A stretch of DNA of 64,000 nucleotides, taken from Jacaranda mimosifolia. Its lineage: Eukaryota; Streptophyta; Magnoliopsida; Lamiales; Bignoniaceae. The notes under the pieces are model-generated. The model saw only the letters and a program-made list of their open reading frames with translations, did no database searches and was not told where the DNA came from. Location of the stretch: assembly GCA_018894105.1 (NCBI GenBank), contig CM032120.1, forward strand, positions 32,138,710 to 32,202,709, given 5' to 3'. Made by a program: the position numbers and the translations under genes. Shown here piece after piece: positions 12,303-28,812 of this stretch (position 1 is its first letter; each line of letters begins with the position of its first letter).

Positions 12303-13302
12303 CTATTTGTGTTTAGGGCAATCCTTGATGAGATGTTGATCACTACCGCACCTCATGAACCTTCATAGCCTTTTCCAGCAGTTAGATTCCTCATGATTCG
12401 AACCACTACAAAATCCATAATTCATTTTCTGTGTTCTAAATTAGACCTTCAATTGTTTCCTACCTGAACCACTTTCCTTACCAGTAGTGATTTTGAGTTT
12501 AAAAGATTTTCCTCACTTGCCCTTTCTCTCATTTGTATATTCCTCAAGAGGTTCTTGTTCCACCCTCAAGGCTCTCTCTAAGTCTTCCTCGAAGTTAGAC
12601 TGTTCGTAAGGCGTAAGTGTTTGTTGTATCTTTGACCTTAATCCTTTAACAATTTTCTCGCTTCTACATCCTTCTTTTCTCTATATCTGTAGTGCATACT
12701 GAATTAATCTACTGAATCTAGCTTCATTCTGCCACACTGTCATGTCATCTTGGGTAAAACTCTCAAATTCTTGTTTTTGGGCATCTCTTACTTTCTATGG
12801 TATAAATCTATCCATAAATTCCTATACAAAATTGTCCTAGGTACAAGGTATCTTCTTATACTCCCATTGTTGACTTACCAAGGTCCACATTTGATTTGCA
12901 GCTCCCTCCAACAGATGAACAATAGATATAAGTTTTGAGGTCATTTAAGTAACCTAACATTTGGAAGATATCTTCGATCTCCCTGATCTAAGCTTCTGCC
13001 TTTTGGTGATTTGATTCGTCTATAAACATTGGGGAGTGGAACCTAAGGAAATGTGCTAAAGTTCCAAACTTCAGAGGCTCTTCGCTTCTCTTGGGACTAT
13101 CTATCTGACCTTGTTGCTGGTGCAATTGTAGGAATTGCTGTCAAATTGTATCCATTTGTTCTGTAATCCATTTTCTTGTTGTTGAATTCACTTGCGGGTC
13201 TCGTGTCTCTTCTCCAGCACTTATTGGACGTCTCTATTTCCAGGTATCCTCTTCCAAATTTTCTCAACTAGGGAAATGCGTGGGAGTTAGTTTTTGTGGC
13301 AT
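12303..13302 (-). pseudogene. Decayed Ty3/gypsy gag
   Basis: Reading on the - strand from the ATG at 13302 (MPQKLTPTHFPS), fragments typical of gypsy Gag appear in order in more than one frame. These are FGTLAHFLRFHSPMF (about 13060), KAEAWIREIEDIFQMLGYLN (about 12990-12950) and, near 12345-12310, CGSDQHLIKDCPKHK, which is a zinc knuckle that lacks its first Cys. Stops and frameshifts break it throughout. The leader between gag and the primer-binding site (13303-15040) is unusually long at 1.7 kb and shows no coding motif. Confidence 0.6.
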
Positions 13303-15040
13303 CATTCAATATGTTGGAAGCTTCTCAGTAGCAAATCGCACTTATCTATAACAATTAAATGAGATATTTTATCAGTTAATATCCAATCATTGTTAATCTA
13401 TATCATTTATCTCCTCTCCGAATTTCTATATGGTGGTAAATTTTCTCTAGTTTCAATCTTAAACATCCTTAGTACACGTATTAGGTTAAATAGCTTATGA
13501 GGAAAAGCATCCTAATTCCCAACTTGATAAGCTCCATCGAGCTCTTATTATTATTCTATTAATCCTTATCAGTGATGCAGGATCCCTTATAAAGTAAGCA
13601 GATACTCATTTCTCTTGTTCATCAAGTTATTTCGAACCTTAAATTGCACCTTATTGCTTAGCCCTTATGTTCCACTTGTCTAATCCCTTAAACAATTTCT
13701 CATGTAACCATTTCGCTCAAATCACACCATCTTTCTATTTCTTAGGTTCTTTATCCTTAGTCGGTTATCCTTATACTGATTATCAATCACCTTGCAATTT
13801 TGTAGACTTTCTTTACCAATATTATACCCTTATTTCTTAAGGATTCGTATCCCATTCTTGGTGCTACATCTTCTTTTCCAATAATCCCCATTTAAATTTT
13901 GAGTTTCATATCCTTATTTAGTGTTTTCTTTCATATTTGTACATATCATCTATGCCACAACTAGTTTCAAGCCCCTTTTTCCTTAGGTTCCTGATCTTTT
14001 TCTCCAAACTTTACCTCCTCTGGCAACCAAACCTTTTCTTTCTTTTCCTTTGTCATCTTAAAAATCATACCTATCAACTTTCTAGTTATTAATGCACTAG
14101 TTTCTCTAAATAGTCATACCATTCGAGCCATAATGTAAATACATGTCCAGCACTCTTCTTCCTAATAGCATTCTATCTATCATATTCATCTTTCCATCAT
14201 GTTGTCCTTTGTCCATATAAACATACTATTAGATTCTCAATTATACATATAGGTTGAACATTACTCATCCTTAATAATCATTCATTCATTTCCCAAATAT
14301 ACTCATTCCTGCAACAATCCTTTTTCGTGTATCTATACAATCTAATTCTCATCTGTAAACAAATGGTAGGAATTTGTTCTTCCCAAGGTAATCACCATCT
14401 AGTCACTACATATCTTCTTAGAATGATCCTTACTCGTCATATATAACTTCCACGAATATCATTCACACAACATTGATTTCCAAAGTAGCTCTCTACATAC
14501 TGAATACAATTTTTTTTCTTCCAATTAGTCATCTACTCATCAAATTCAACTTTAACGGATATTGGTCATATAACGTCATAGTTCGAAACAACGTCATTCT
14601 TACCAATAACCATACGTTTATATGCTTGACACACCAAAAGTTAGAGGTTATACACTGGTTGGCCACTCCGGTCATAACCCTTCACTTCCTTAATGTCAAA
14701 CCTTATCTCAAAAGTTCATATCCTATTCAATTCCACATTCAAGTTCATAGTAAAACCTTATATTTTCCTGCCCAAAATTTCACATTCCTCGAATCATACC
14801 CTAACATAACTCAGGTATTCTTCAACTCAAGTATACACATCTAAAGCATTTTCAAAATCAAGCTTATTCCTTAATATCCAAGAATCATTTCCTATGATCA
14901 AATCCTATAATAACTCATGTTTTCCTTATCCCAAGTATTTACTTCCTAGATGATTCCTAATTCAAGTTTAATCTCTAGTAAGTCCATCGATTCCAGTCAT
15001 GAAAATTATTCCCATATTAACCTAGGTCATTGAAACCTAG

Positions 15041-15052
15041 GCTCTGATACCA
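15041..15052 (-). other. Primer-binding site for initiator tRNA-Met
   Basis: The - strand reads TGGTATCAGAGC, the classic 12-nt complement of the plant initiator tRNA-Met 3' end, four bases inside the LTR boundary at 15057. It fixes the orientation of the gag-only element. Confidence 0.9.
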
Positions 15053-15056
15053 CCTC

Positions 15057-17931
15057 TGTAGCACCCAACCCTGGAAGGTGCTTATTTCGGGCCTAGGAGC
15101 TATTCCAGTCTTTTTCACAATAATTTAAATCAAATATGCACCTCCAATCTTCAAATCCCACCAAATTCAAACTTAAAACCATTGTATAAAAGATCACCAA
15201 GAGGCCCATAAAATTACAAGTCTCAATGATAGTAACAACATGCTTCAACATAATAGAACTAAGTCCGAAATTGTCATATGTATCAAAGTCATACACGCAA
15301 GCTCACCCATTCAAACTTGTTATACAATTCATGAGATAATCCTCTAAGTACAAAAATATAATTTCTCACAAGCACTTCTCGAGCCCTCATCCATTATTTA
15401 GACCTACTTGGGAAGAAAATAAAGGATAACAAAGGGTGAGTCTTAAGAATATAGTGAGGGAAATGCAACAGGCAAACAAATAGATTTGTCGAAGGAACAG
15501 TAATTCAATAGAATATAAACTGACATGACATTGCAAAGAAAACACGAATATGCCTGAACATAGACATTATTAGATTCTAGGCTACTAGTGGGTACTAGTT
15601 TAGGAGTTGTTACCATCGGCTCGAACAACCCGGCCATCTCAACCAGTTTAGTTCGGGAGGTTTCGCCGATGGCTCATTAAGCCCGATCTAGACCAGGAAA
15701 ACTACACCATCCTTATTTCTCATTACTCCTTAATCATAGTACACATAGGAGCAATCAAACCCAAGCATAATATGCAATCCAAATAATCCAAGTATAACAT
15801 GTATATTAGATTTTTCTTATTCCTTCATCATGGTACAAGTAATCCAAGCACGACAGCTCAAGCATGACAACTTGGTAATGGTCGTTGGCCTAACAAGTCT
15901 CCGTACATATATCATGTATTAATAAATAGGTTGCCGACAAGGCCACATAAATGTTGTACTAGATAAATCAAGTGTCGGCAAGGCAACAAATAACAACACA
16001 ACATGATTCAAATAAGTCGACAAGGCTAAGCATGTGATAATTAGAACGAATTCAATCTGAACAATATCATATAAGACAATGAAAGTTCTTGGCACCAGAA
16101 TGAGCATGATCAAGTACAACAACTAAATACAATGAAATTTAGATAATCAAGGAGATCAAATAATAAAGAATCCAATAATCGAGAATCAATTACTTCCCAG
16201 AAAAAAAAAAAGACAAGCTTAACCTTCATAGGGGTATACAAAGTAATTACCAAATTAGTAGACCCTCACAGGGGTATACAAAGCAAATACCCGAGAGCCT
16301 AAACCTCATAGGGGTTCACAAAACGAATAACATATAAGTTTATACAAGTTAAATACCATATCGGTAGAACTTCACAAAGAATATGAATCACGAAGATAGC
16401 TTACTTCCCAAAAGAACAGACAGTTTAGACCTTCCCCTCGATAGCCTCAGAAATGCTATCATAGTCTACTGGTCTGGTCTGTGGGAATTAGCTCCTCGTC
16501 AGCTAACCAAAAAAACGGATTCACTGTCAAAATCCTTGTTTTGACCCTATGATCACAATTATACGGATAATAGTCTAAAATCAATAATTATTCGGTTAAT
16601 ACGGTATTTTAGGGTTCGTTTCGACATTATCGATAGGAAATATGCCAATTGCACTATTGACACTGGAATACTCACGAGGTTTATATTTGTTCCGATGCAG
16701 GGATATACTTAGATCCTTAAATTATATAATTAACCTCGCAACGTTACACAAAATCAATAATAACAGTCCAACTATCTTTAATAACCCAACTTTGTCACCT
16801 AAGTCTCAAATCCATAATATTAAGGTTTTAATCATCTAATTAACTTAATTAACCAAGATTACCATATAATATAATAAATTTGGGTCCACTAGGCATATAT
16901 ATATCCATACATGTCCCTTTTCTTGATCCAATACATACTCCCATTTGCTACAAGAATTTACATAAATTGAACAAAATAATTTCAAGAACATCATATATAT
17001 ATATATATCAAATCTCAACTCCAACCCATATATATCAAATCTTGAATATTGGAGCTCAATCTTCTCGAACTATCACCACCAGTGCATTCACCGCGTGGAG
17101 AAGAGGAATCTATCTCTGAACCGCCATTGCGCCACCGTTCGCCGCCGTGCGCCACTATCGGAGTTGGTGTCCACCATTACTAATCGAAGTATCTTAGCTC
17201 AACCAACAAAATGCCCTATTCAATTTCTTCATTTGTTGCTGGATCGAAGACCAATTGAAGCCTCAAAGTTGTTGTGCCACCACTTCGGCCGTCGTCGTTT
17301 TCCTTCAATTCCACCACCACCATTGGTCCAAACTCAGAATCGAAGATGCCATGGTGTTCCTTGTGTTGAACTCTACTAGAAACACTGCCTAGATTCAAGC
17401 TTCCGTCGCTGCTCTGCCATGCCCGTCACTCACCACCGTTGCCTACCTTCCAACTCCAAAATTTTGGTAGTCCGCGGGCCGAAGTGTCTTGGGTGTGGTA
17501 TGTTTGGGTTCCTGGGATCAAGAGAAAGGTTTTGGTTGGGTTGGTTTTGCAATCCAAGGGTCGCTAGAGGAAGTCGTCGTTGGAGGAAATGGTTGATGCA
17601 TGCGGGGGTGGAAATGGAAGAAATGGGAGGGGAAATGCTATTTAAAGGCAACTTCCAGAAATCTCAAATTGACCCCTACAACTTCTTCTCAGCTTCCAGT
17701 TTGGTCCTCCAGAAATTTAGCCATCTTCCAATTAGCCCCCAACTATTTTAGTGCCTCACATTGACCCTGTGGACCAAGAATAATTCCATTTAGTCCCCTA
17801 AAACTTAAAATGTTGCTCAATTAAGTCTTTTCTATTTATGTTTTAACCCTCAAAACTTTCAAAATTAATAAAATAAATAAAAAATATATAATGATAAAAA
17901 TTCCACCAATTATGAATTTAGGGGTGTTACA
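15057..17931 (-). repeat. 5' LTR of the gag-only element (2875 bp)
   Basis: This is the partner of 8604-11501, with the same TG...CA ends. It is flanked internally by the primer-binding site and externally by the GTTAA target duplication. Confidence 0.85.
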
Positions 17932-18275
17932 GTTAAAGGCCCCCAGCTAAGGAAAATGCCCTCTCTGTATATGCAAAGGCATCATTGACATATCAACCTC
18001 TCAAGAGAGCCTATAAGTACCCCATTGCCTTCCCTCAGCAAGGTATGTTCATTATCACTAAAAGCCCTCACTCTACCACTCTATCTTTTAGTCGATTAAA
18101 TACTGACTTGAGCACCGGAGTGTCTTAACCAATGGCATCTTAGCTAGCCTGACATGTGTTGTTAGTTGCAGGACCCGACTCGACTTCACCTAAACATTCT
18201 TTTCCGATCTCCCTTCTGGTCGATTGCATTGGACCGAAGCCCAGTTCATCACCAAGAAGATCATATCATCATCAA
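17932..18275 (+). repeat. Element B LTR, right segment
   Basis: This continues the LTR interrupted at 8603 and includes a TATA-like box (CCTATAAGTACC, about 18010) and the terminal CATCATCA. The uninterrupted LTR of element A shows the empty site: GACTTAAGGATCC near 4039 corresponds to the junction here. Confidence 0.7.
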
Positions 18276-18537
18276 TATAATCTATTTATTATGATAATAA
18301 TATTATTTTTATATAGAACATGTATGTAATATTCACATTTTTTCATATATATATATATGAATATATACCACATAAATATACACATAATAAATAAAATTAA
18401 TATATATATATATATAATTCTAGTGGGGCGGGTTTGTGGCGAATCTGGGTTCAAAAATTAAAATATGAGACTCGCCCCAAGATGCATTTATGCTTTCAAA
18501 ACCCTTGCCCGGACCTATTGCCATCCTCAAGTCCATG

Positions 18538-19840
18538 TAATAATTTGATTGCATATTGGACCTCATTTAAATTATTGGTTTAAATCCTCTATTCCATTAC
18601 TTATTCCATCTTCTATTTTATTTTATAAATATATGATACGTATATTAAATATTTTCTTATATAAATAATTAATTGATAATCAAATACACTTAACATAATA
18701 CAATAAGTTAGAATAGAAGATAAAATAATAAATAAAATAAAGGATTCAAAATGTTAAATTATAGGCTTATTTAAATTGAAACAAATACTCAGCTGAGTTG
18801 AATACTCAATATATTCAATCCAATTAAAACAAGCAAATAGAGCCCAAAAGTAATAAAATGGCAACTCAGAAAACCATGCGGTATACATATAATAAAAAAT
18901 TTCCGTTCCTTTATTTTCATGAAGGAAAAAGGAAAACATAAAACTTAATTGCAAAGGAAACATGTTGGGATTCATGAATACATATATTAAGTAATATTAA
19001 ATTATCATTTGTCGCTAAGGCTAGTGGAGGATCAGTAATAGTAATGGCCAAACATGCATGTCCTAACAAGCCCATTATTATAATAGCAAGAAATCAACAA
19101 ATCACTTTACAAGCTACTATAAAATGGAAGCAAGTAAATAGGTTTCTTTCAATGTTCACTCAATTACTACTTAATAATATATAGTGTCAAAAACAATTTT
19201 CTACTGCAAAAAAATGCGAAATGAAACTCTAACTCGATTACTGATTTTTTAGAATACGTTTTTTTTTATCATAATTGTGAATGTTATCAGTATTTTTTCA
19301 AAAGTAATATTCTTCCTAATATTTAATTTTAATAGAAAACGAGTATGATTAGTGACGTATCAAATTGCATAGATATTAAAGCTTTGTTTGATTATATTTT
19401 CTCAGAACAACATTATTTTAGGGAAACATAACCAAACATATTCTCATTTTTCCTTCAAAACGCACATTCTCTAATATATACATACATATTATATATATAT
19501 TATATTTTATTATTATTCTAATATTAAAATAATTATTCAATTCCATTTTCACCCAAAAAATCAACAAAAAAGCATTGATTTGACTGTTACAATAAAAAAA
19601 ATCTCTCATAAAACATAAATAATTATACCAAAAAATAACTTTCACATTCTCCAATAATTTATTCTCCTAAAACAAATAATAAAATCAAACAAAAAACATA
19701 ACCAAACATAACCTAAGGGAATTTTCTCAAGTGTGCTTTCCAACAGACCAACTCATGAGAAAATAGAATTAAATAATTGCATAATTAATTCGATTTCATA
19801 ACGTTTTTAATGTTAAAAATCCCTGCCCTGCCCTGAGCAA
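18538..19840. other. Upstream region of the ARF gene; AT-rich, no other gene
   Basis: No gene was recognised. Bases about 19378-19720 have complementary ends (GTTTGATTAT on the left, ATAAAATCAAAC on the right) and may be a small MITE, but no clear target duplication is visible. A convincing TATA box for ARF was not found. The leader exon follows a run of CCCTGCCCTGCCC at about 19820. Confidence 0.4.
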
Positions 19841-19844
19841 GATC

Positions 19845-19898
19845 TGCCCCTTTCTTCTTCCTAAATCGCTCCTCTTTTTTCAGAGTCTCTTCAGCAAT
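19845..19898 (+). other. ARF1: 5' UTR exon of the ARF gene (start approximate)
   Basis: A CT-rich leader (CCCTTTCTTCTTCC...) ends TCAGCAAT before the donor GTAAGT at 19899. The acceptor TAACATACAG at 20980 is followed five bases later by the start codon. This leaves a leader intron of about 1.08 kb (19899-20980), a frequent arrangement in plant housekeeping genes and often linked to strong expression. The transcription start is a guess. Confidence 0.6.
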
Positions 19899-20973
19899 GT
19901 AAGTTTCTCTCTCCTCCCTTCATTTTGTATATACCCGTAATTTATGTTTTCATTTGATTCATTTGTTAATAGAATTGCAGATCCAGATTCCAGGATTTGG
20001 ATAAAATCTCATGTATTAAATTTTGTGGTCAGACGGTGCAGTTTTATGCATTTGTATGCTTGATCTGATTCTGTTGGGTTTTTTATGTGTAAGGCGTCCT
20101 TTTTGTTCGACTATGCATCCTGATTATGCGATTTTTTTATTTTTATTTTTAATTTTTCATCACTGTTCTTTTGTTTCCATTTTAGTGTTTAATAATACGT
20201 TTGGATTTTTTTCTGAGGCTTCTTGCGTATCACAACAATTTGAGGCGTGATTTCTTTAGATTTAAAACTTGGTTTTGGTTATCAGAATGCACATATCCAA
20301 TGGCTTATCATACTGTTATTTTCTAGATCGTCTGGATTTCACTATTCGATTGAAATGATGTCTATTGGTGAAATTAGAATCTTTGACGTGCATTTCAAAC
20401 TAGATATCTGCAACTGTATTTCCTGGGAGAAAGTAAAAAGTTAAACAGGAAGCCAAATTATGAAGTTCTCTCTAACTTTTTGCTTCTTGTAATTACATTT
20501 AATATGCCATATCATAATGTTATAGTTATACATAATACCTGCTTGATATTTGCAAGGAGTGGTTCCTATATGGTATTTCTGTGGGTACAGATTATTTTCT
20601 ACAGTTACGTCATTGGATTGACTGAAATACTATACAGATCTAAGCAATTAATATTTTCTGGATTTAGTTTTGTAAATTTTCCTGTAATGAATCCTTTACC
20701 AGAAATATCATCTTTCAAGACTGACTGACATTCATTGCTATATAAATCATTATGGTCATTCTACAATATTGGGACCTTATTTTTTCCCATTTCTTGCTTT
20801 CTTTGTATTGTCCCACTGTTTTCACCCCCTGCTTCACTGTATCCTTCCAAAGATTCTAATCCACCTTGCTTATTGTGTTTGGCATATGAAAACAAGAAAA
20901 CTATTATTATAATATGTATTATGACTCACTCTCTCTTGGAAAACTGAGTTGTGAACTTTATTTCTGGGTGTAA

Positions 20974-24989
<4,016 letters not shown>

Positions 24990-25254
24990 GGAGAGATGTT
25001 GGGTGAATTTTGGTATCTATATCCTTGTTGAAGTGAATATTGTCTTTTCTATTTTGATGCTTTTGTTCGACTCAATCTTGTATTATGATTTCTTCTTTTT
25101 GTCGTAGCTAGTCATGTCGTACTATGTACGAGTGAAATTTGCCATTGTAACTTCTGCAATTATACTATTCACCATCCTGCCTCTTCGGCTACTTTATTTC
25201 TAGAATTATTATGGAATGATAATGGCTAGTGTATGTTTGATGTCGCTTGACTAA

Positions 25255-25640
25255 GAGGATGTTTAGGTGAGCTTATAAGCTTCTCAAAATATTTTATAAA
25301 TTGTTTGAGAGCTTGTAAGATGGCAAAAGGTGTTTGGTAATTTTTTTTTTTAAAAAGCTTATAAATTTATAAAATAAGATGTTAGGAGCTTATAAGTTCT
25401 TTTTAAAGAAGTAAGAAGTTCTTAATTTATTTTGAAAATCTTAACAAGTTAGTTTAATTTTGATCATATTAATTAAAAATTATAATTATTAACATTTTAT
25501 AAGCTCAAAGATTTTATTTTATCTAAATATTTTAAGAATTTATTTTTTCAAAAAAAATCTACATCTTATAAGTTTCAAAAATATTTTATGAGATGTAAGA
25601 ATTTATAAAATCTTTTAAATAAGTTTAGCTAAACACCCTC
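25255..25640. mobile_element. Tourist-like MITE (PIF/Harbinger type)
   Basis: The terminal inverted repeats are GAGGATGTTTAG and CTAAACACCCTC, flanked on both sides by TAA (25252-25254, 25641-25643), the 3-bp duplication of PIF/Harbinger elements. The interior is made of AGCTTATAAG-like inverted words, so the 386-bp element could fold into a long hairpin. It lies right after the ARF 3' UTR. No coding capacity. Confidence 0.7.
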
Positions 25641-25927
25641 TAACATTGGTCCTTGCTAGTGTTTGTGGGTGCTGCACGCGAGAAGGGCCATTGGTTTAGT
25701 AATCTTTATTTGATCCTCTATTTATTTAGTAAGACTTTTCCCTTTTTTCTTTCTTTTTTTGTTTTCTTTTTTCTTTGGGTGGGTTTTTTCTTTCTTTTTT
25801 TTTTATTTTTTATTGTTGGGGTGGGGGTGGGGGGTTGTGGTTCTTGTAGCAGCTATAGAAGTAAGAAACAAAGAATAGTGAAAAGAATAACTTGACGGAC
25901 CAAAAAGTCCAAGAAGAATCTTTTGAT

Positions 25928-26625
25928 TAGAGTTGCCAATTGATTGAATTTGAATTTGAATTTGAATTTAATTTGAATTCGATTAGAATTTTAGAATTTT
26001 TATCTGATTAAAATATTCGATAGATCATATTCGATTATAAATATTAGTAATTCAAAATAAGTGGATCGAATATGGAGTTAAGTAATTCCATCTGTTAAAG
26101 ATTCAAATTCAAACTTTAATAATTTTTTGTTAAATTAATATTCTTAATATAATATTAATAAAAAATTTAAAATAAAATTTATATATTATACTGACCTAAT
26201 ATTTATATTAACGTCTATATTATACTATTAATATTGAGTCTTTAGTCTAAAAAATATGAAAGATATTGATAAAATGTCAAATACAATAATGTATAATAGT
26301 TCATCTATACATTAATATAATGTAAAATAGGGGTTTAGTATTCAAAAATTTAACTTTTGGACTAACATATAATAATAAGTTGTTAAAAGTTTAAATATGC
26401 CGTAAATTACTTTATAAATACAATATTTTTATACAATTTAAAAGGAAAAAAAAATATATAAATCAGATTGGATTTTTTTTTATTAGATTTTAGATATTCA
26501 TCGAATTTGAATATGGGACTAGCTAACAAAGATCTTATAGGATATCGGGTAGGATTTATATATGATCTTGATGATCCAATTTTAGAAATGACTGATCAGA
26601 TCCAAATTCAATCTATTCAGCCCTA
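25928..26625. mobile_element. hAT-type non-autonomous element
   Basis: The left end is TAGAGTTGCCAATTGATTGA and the right end is TCAATCTATTCAGCCCTA, an imperfect inverted repeat of the same style as the element at 61623-62277, to which its interior is related (for example GGATATCGGGTAGGA opposite orientation words). Flanks CTTTTGAT and CTTTGAAC resemble but do not match as an 8-bp duplication. No coding capacity. Confidence 0.5.
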
Positions 26626-26633
26626 CTTTGAAC

Positions 26634-28807
26634 TTTGAAGATTGAGATTATGGGGAAACTTCGATACCGTCAATTTGGCTCTCCTTCCCTTCACTGTTTT
26701 AAAAAGATATGTGCCGGTCGATGGGAATGGACTTCGAGTAACTGTCAATAGAGTCGAAAGTGCCATCTCCTTTTGGCTGGAAGTGGATATCTGAGCACTT
26801 GGATGTGTACATAATTATTATGCATAAAATAAAATGCTGGTGAAGGAGACAAAGCTATCTAAGAATATTGTAGTGAAAGATAGTGTGGTGGAAAGAGAAA
26901 TTTAGATCATGGGAAAAATTTCTCCCCCGCTATATACAAGTGACCTTTTGAGTAATTGGAGTGTATTTAGCGTTGCATAAAATGAATGCTAATCATTACT
27001 GATACTTCTATTTGAGCATTAGTTAAAATGGACGTTATAATTATATGGTAATGTAAAAACGTCAATTGCGCGTTTAATTCACGAATTTGGGCTTTTTTTT
27101 TATTATTTTTTTTCATGAAAATTATGATTAAGAGGGTAGGAAGGTTTCAAAATGGTAAAAGAGAGAATAACTTTTAACAAATAAAAAAGAAGTGATTGCC
27201 AAATTTATAAAGTATTGCAATGTTAATTTTAAAATAAAATTATATGACTGTTGGTTCTTTTATATTTTGTAGAACATATTGATTTTTCAGTTGGCGGTTT
27301 TACTATCTTTTAACAAACCTATCCATTGTGCTTGAGAAAAAATTGCAATCATGCTTTATTAGGCTAGAAAGAATTTTAAGATATTTAAGATGATTGCCAA
27401 CTGAATTTAATAATTCTTTTCCCTATTAATTTGGGATGGGGCTGAAGTTGTATAATAAAATCATCAAAGTAGTTTAGTTGATTTTATTTTCATATTTAAT
27501 TGATATATTTTGTAAATATAGGTGCATGTTGAAGAATGAAGATGAAAGACCTTTTTTGTTTTTATTAAAGTTTATATGATACTCTTCTAAAAGTTTTTTC
27601 TTTTTAGCAAATGCTTGATATCATTATAATGCAGGTGTAATGTTCTTTCTAAGATTTTGATTGAAAGTTCATTTTACATATTTTGGCACAACTTCTGTAA
27701 GGAAAATTTATGGGTTAAAATAAGTGTCAGGTTTTTAGTAAAATGAATTACCCTTAGTAGTGCTACGAAAATTGAAAAATTGAAAGTGATGGTCTGATGA
27801 CTTTAAAAAGAAAACAAATGGGCAGATAAAAAGGATTATTAAATCAAATTTTCACACACACAAAAAAAAAAATTTAAAAGTTTTTCATTAATCTAGCTGT
27901 ATAAAAAAAACATTTGATGTGGATTCTCAACCAAAAAGGATGTCAAAATCAAACATAACCCGATAACCCAACCATGACTCACCTGAAAAAAATCATGTTT
28001 GAGTTTAGGTCAAATTGGGTCGGACTTGAAACTGACCCGAGAAAAAAATAACGAAGTTGGGTTGATTTCGGGTCAACATGCTAAATATGAAAACAACAAG
28101 CGGGTGATCCAATAACCCAATAAACCCGACCTACCCCAACCCAACTCGAAAATAATTGGATAATTAAAAATAAAATATAAATTTAAAAAATTTATATCCA
28201 ATAATCTAAACCAAGAAAAATTTTATACCCAAAATTTCAAAAATCTTAAAATCTCCAATACACATCAAAAGAAGATTTTATTGTGAAGTTTTGGGCTATG
28301 AATTAATGGAGGAAACTAGCTATCGGTGCAAAGAAGATTTTGGATTTGATGGTTGTCATCAAACTTGTCTTTGGACTTTAATTTAATGTTTTTGTCTTTA
28401 GACATTAATATTTACTATTTAGTAGTTACTTTTGCATTAATAGTTGTTATCAAAATTGTTTATTAAATAATGGGTTATTACATTTTTGTATTTGGAGTAA
28501 TTATAGACATGACAAGTTTTAAAGTTATTATGTTTCTTACTTTCTTAGACCCTAATTATTATGTAGAATTATAGATTTTATTGGTAGATTAAACTTCTAC
28601 TCAATTATAATGTTGAAATTTATAAATATGAAAAATAAAATATATAGATCAGGTATGGTCATATTTATCAGGTTGTTGGGTGACCTGATTGAAAATCAGG
28701 TCAACCTGAACCTGACTCGACTTTTTGTGGGTCAGGTTAGGGTTGAGTTTTATGTGGTTCGAGTTTGGAAAGGTTTGGCCAGTCCAATTCAGGATTCTAC
28801 ATATTAT
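26634..28807. other. AT-rich spacer with repeat remnants
   Basis: No gene was recognised. Bases 27936-28165 and 28660-28770 are rich in GGGTT/AACCC and GGTCA/TGACC words, typical of decayed hAT-like repeats. The open frame 28610-28876 runs from this remnant into the LTR of element C and is not a gene. Confidence 0.5.
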
Positions 28808-28812
28808 ATTCC

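Larger units (their letters stand above)
8604..17931 (-). mobile_element. 9.3-kb non-autonomous LTR retrotransposon with gag only (TR-GAG-like)
   Basis: Two long direct repeats (8604-11501 and 15057-17931) begin TGTAGCACCCAACCC and end GGGGTGTTACA. On the - strand the LTR therefore starts TGTAACACCCC, a common start for chromovirus LTRs. The flanking 5-mers are CTTAA (8599-8603) and GTTAA (17932-17936), one mismatch. The primer-binding site (15041-15052) places the element on the - strand. Between the LTRs are only 3.55 kb: a long leader and a decayed gag, with no protease, reverse transcriptase or integrase. LTRs plus gag without pol is the published definition of TR-GAG elements. Movement would have needed enzymes from a related autonomous element. 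Confidence 0.8.
6397..18275 (+). mobile_element. Rearranged Tat-like LTR element B with an inverted LTR end on its left
   Basis: Its right part matches element A: antisense ORF remnant (6850-7582), polypurine tract (GGAAGTGGGGGGACTCA, 8003-8019) and LTR (8020 onward, interrupted at 8603/17932, ending 18275). Its left end (6397 to about 6690) is the last 290 or so bases of that same LTR in reverse orientation. Both outer ends therefore read TGATGATGATATGATC inward. The flanks carry ATATA on both sides (6392-6396, 18276-18280). That fits a 5-bp target duplication but is weak evidence in AT-rich DNA. Without the nested insert the element is about 2.5 kb. It lacks gag and pol. Confidence 0.65.
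6070..18529. mobile_element. hAT-type non-autonomous element, split by nested insertions
   Basis: The left end is TAGGGATAGCAATAGGACGG (6070) and the right end, read inward on the - strand, is TGAGGATGGCAATAGGTCCG (18529), an imperfect terminal inverted repeat. The flanking 8 bases AGTCCATG are identical on both sides (6062-6069 and 18530-18537), the 8-bp target duplication expected for hAT elements. Its own sequence is only about 0.6 kb (6070-6396 plus 18281-18529), and the rest is element B and its insert. No transposase is present, so it depended on an enzyme supplied elsewhere. Confidence 0.8.

Noticed and set aside
14473..14844. 123-codon + strand frame
   Set aside because: It lies in the leader of the gag-only element on the strand opposite to gag. 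Composition is AT-driven and there is no domain.
6397..18275. Element B as a Mutator-like DNA transposon
   Set aside because: The inverted ends are part of an LTR preceded by a polypurine tract at 8003-8019, the flanking match is 5 bp rather than 9 bp, and no MULE transposase is seen.
20023..20947. Four + strand open frames of 65-82 codons
   Set aside because: They lie in the ARF leader intron, are T-rich, have no recognisable domain, and are spliced out.
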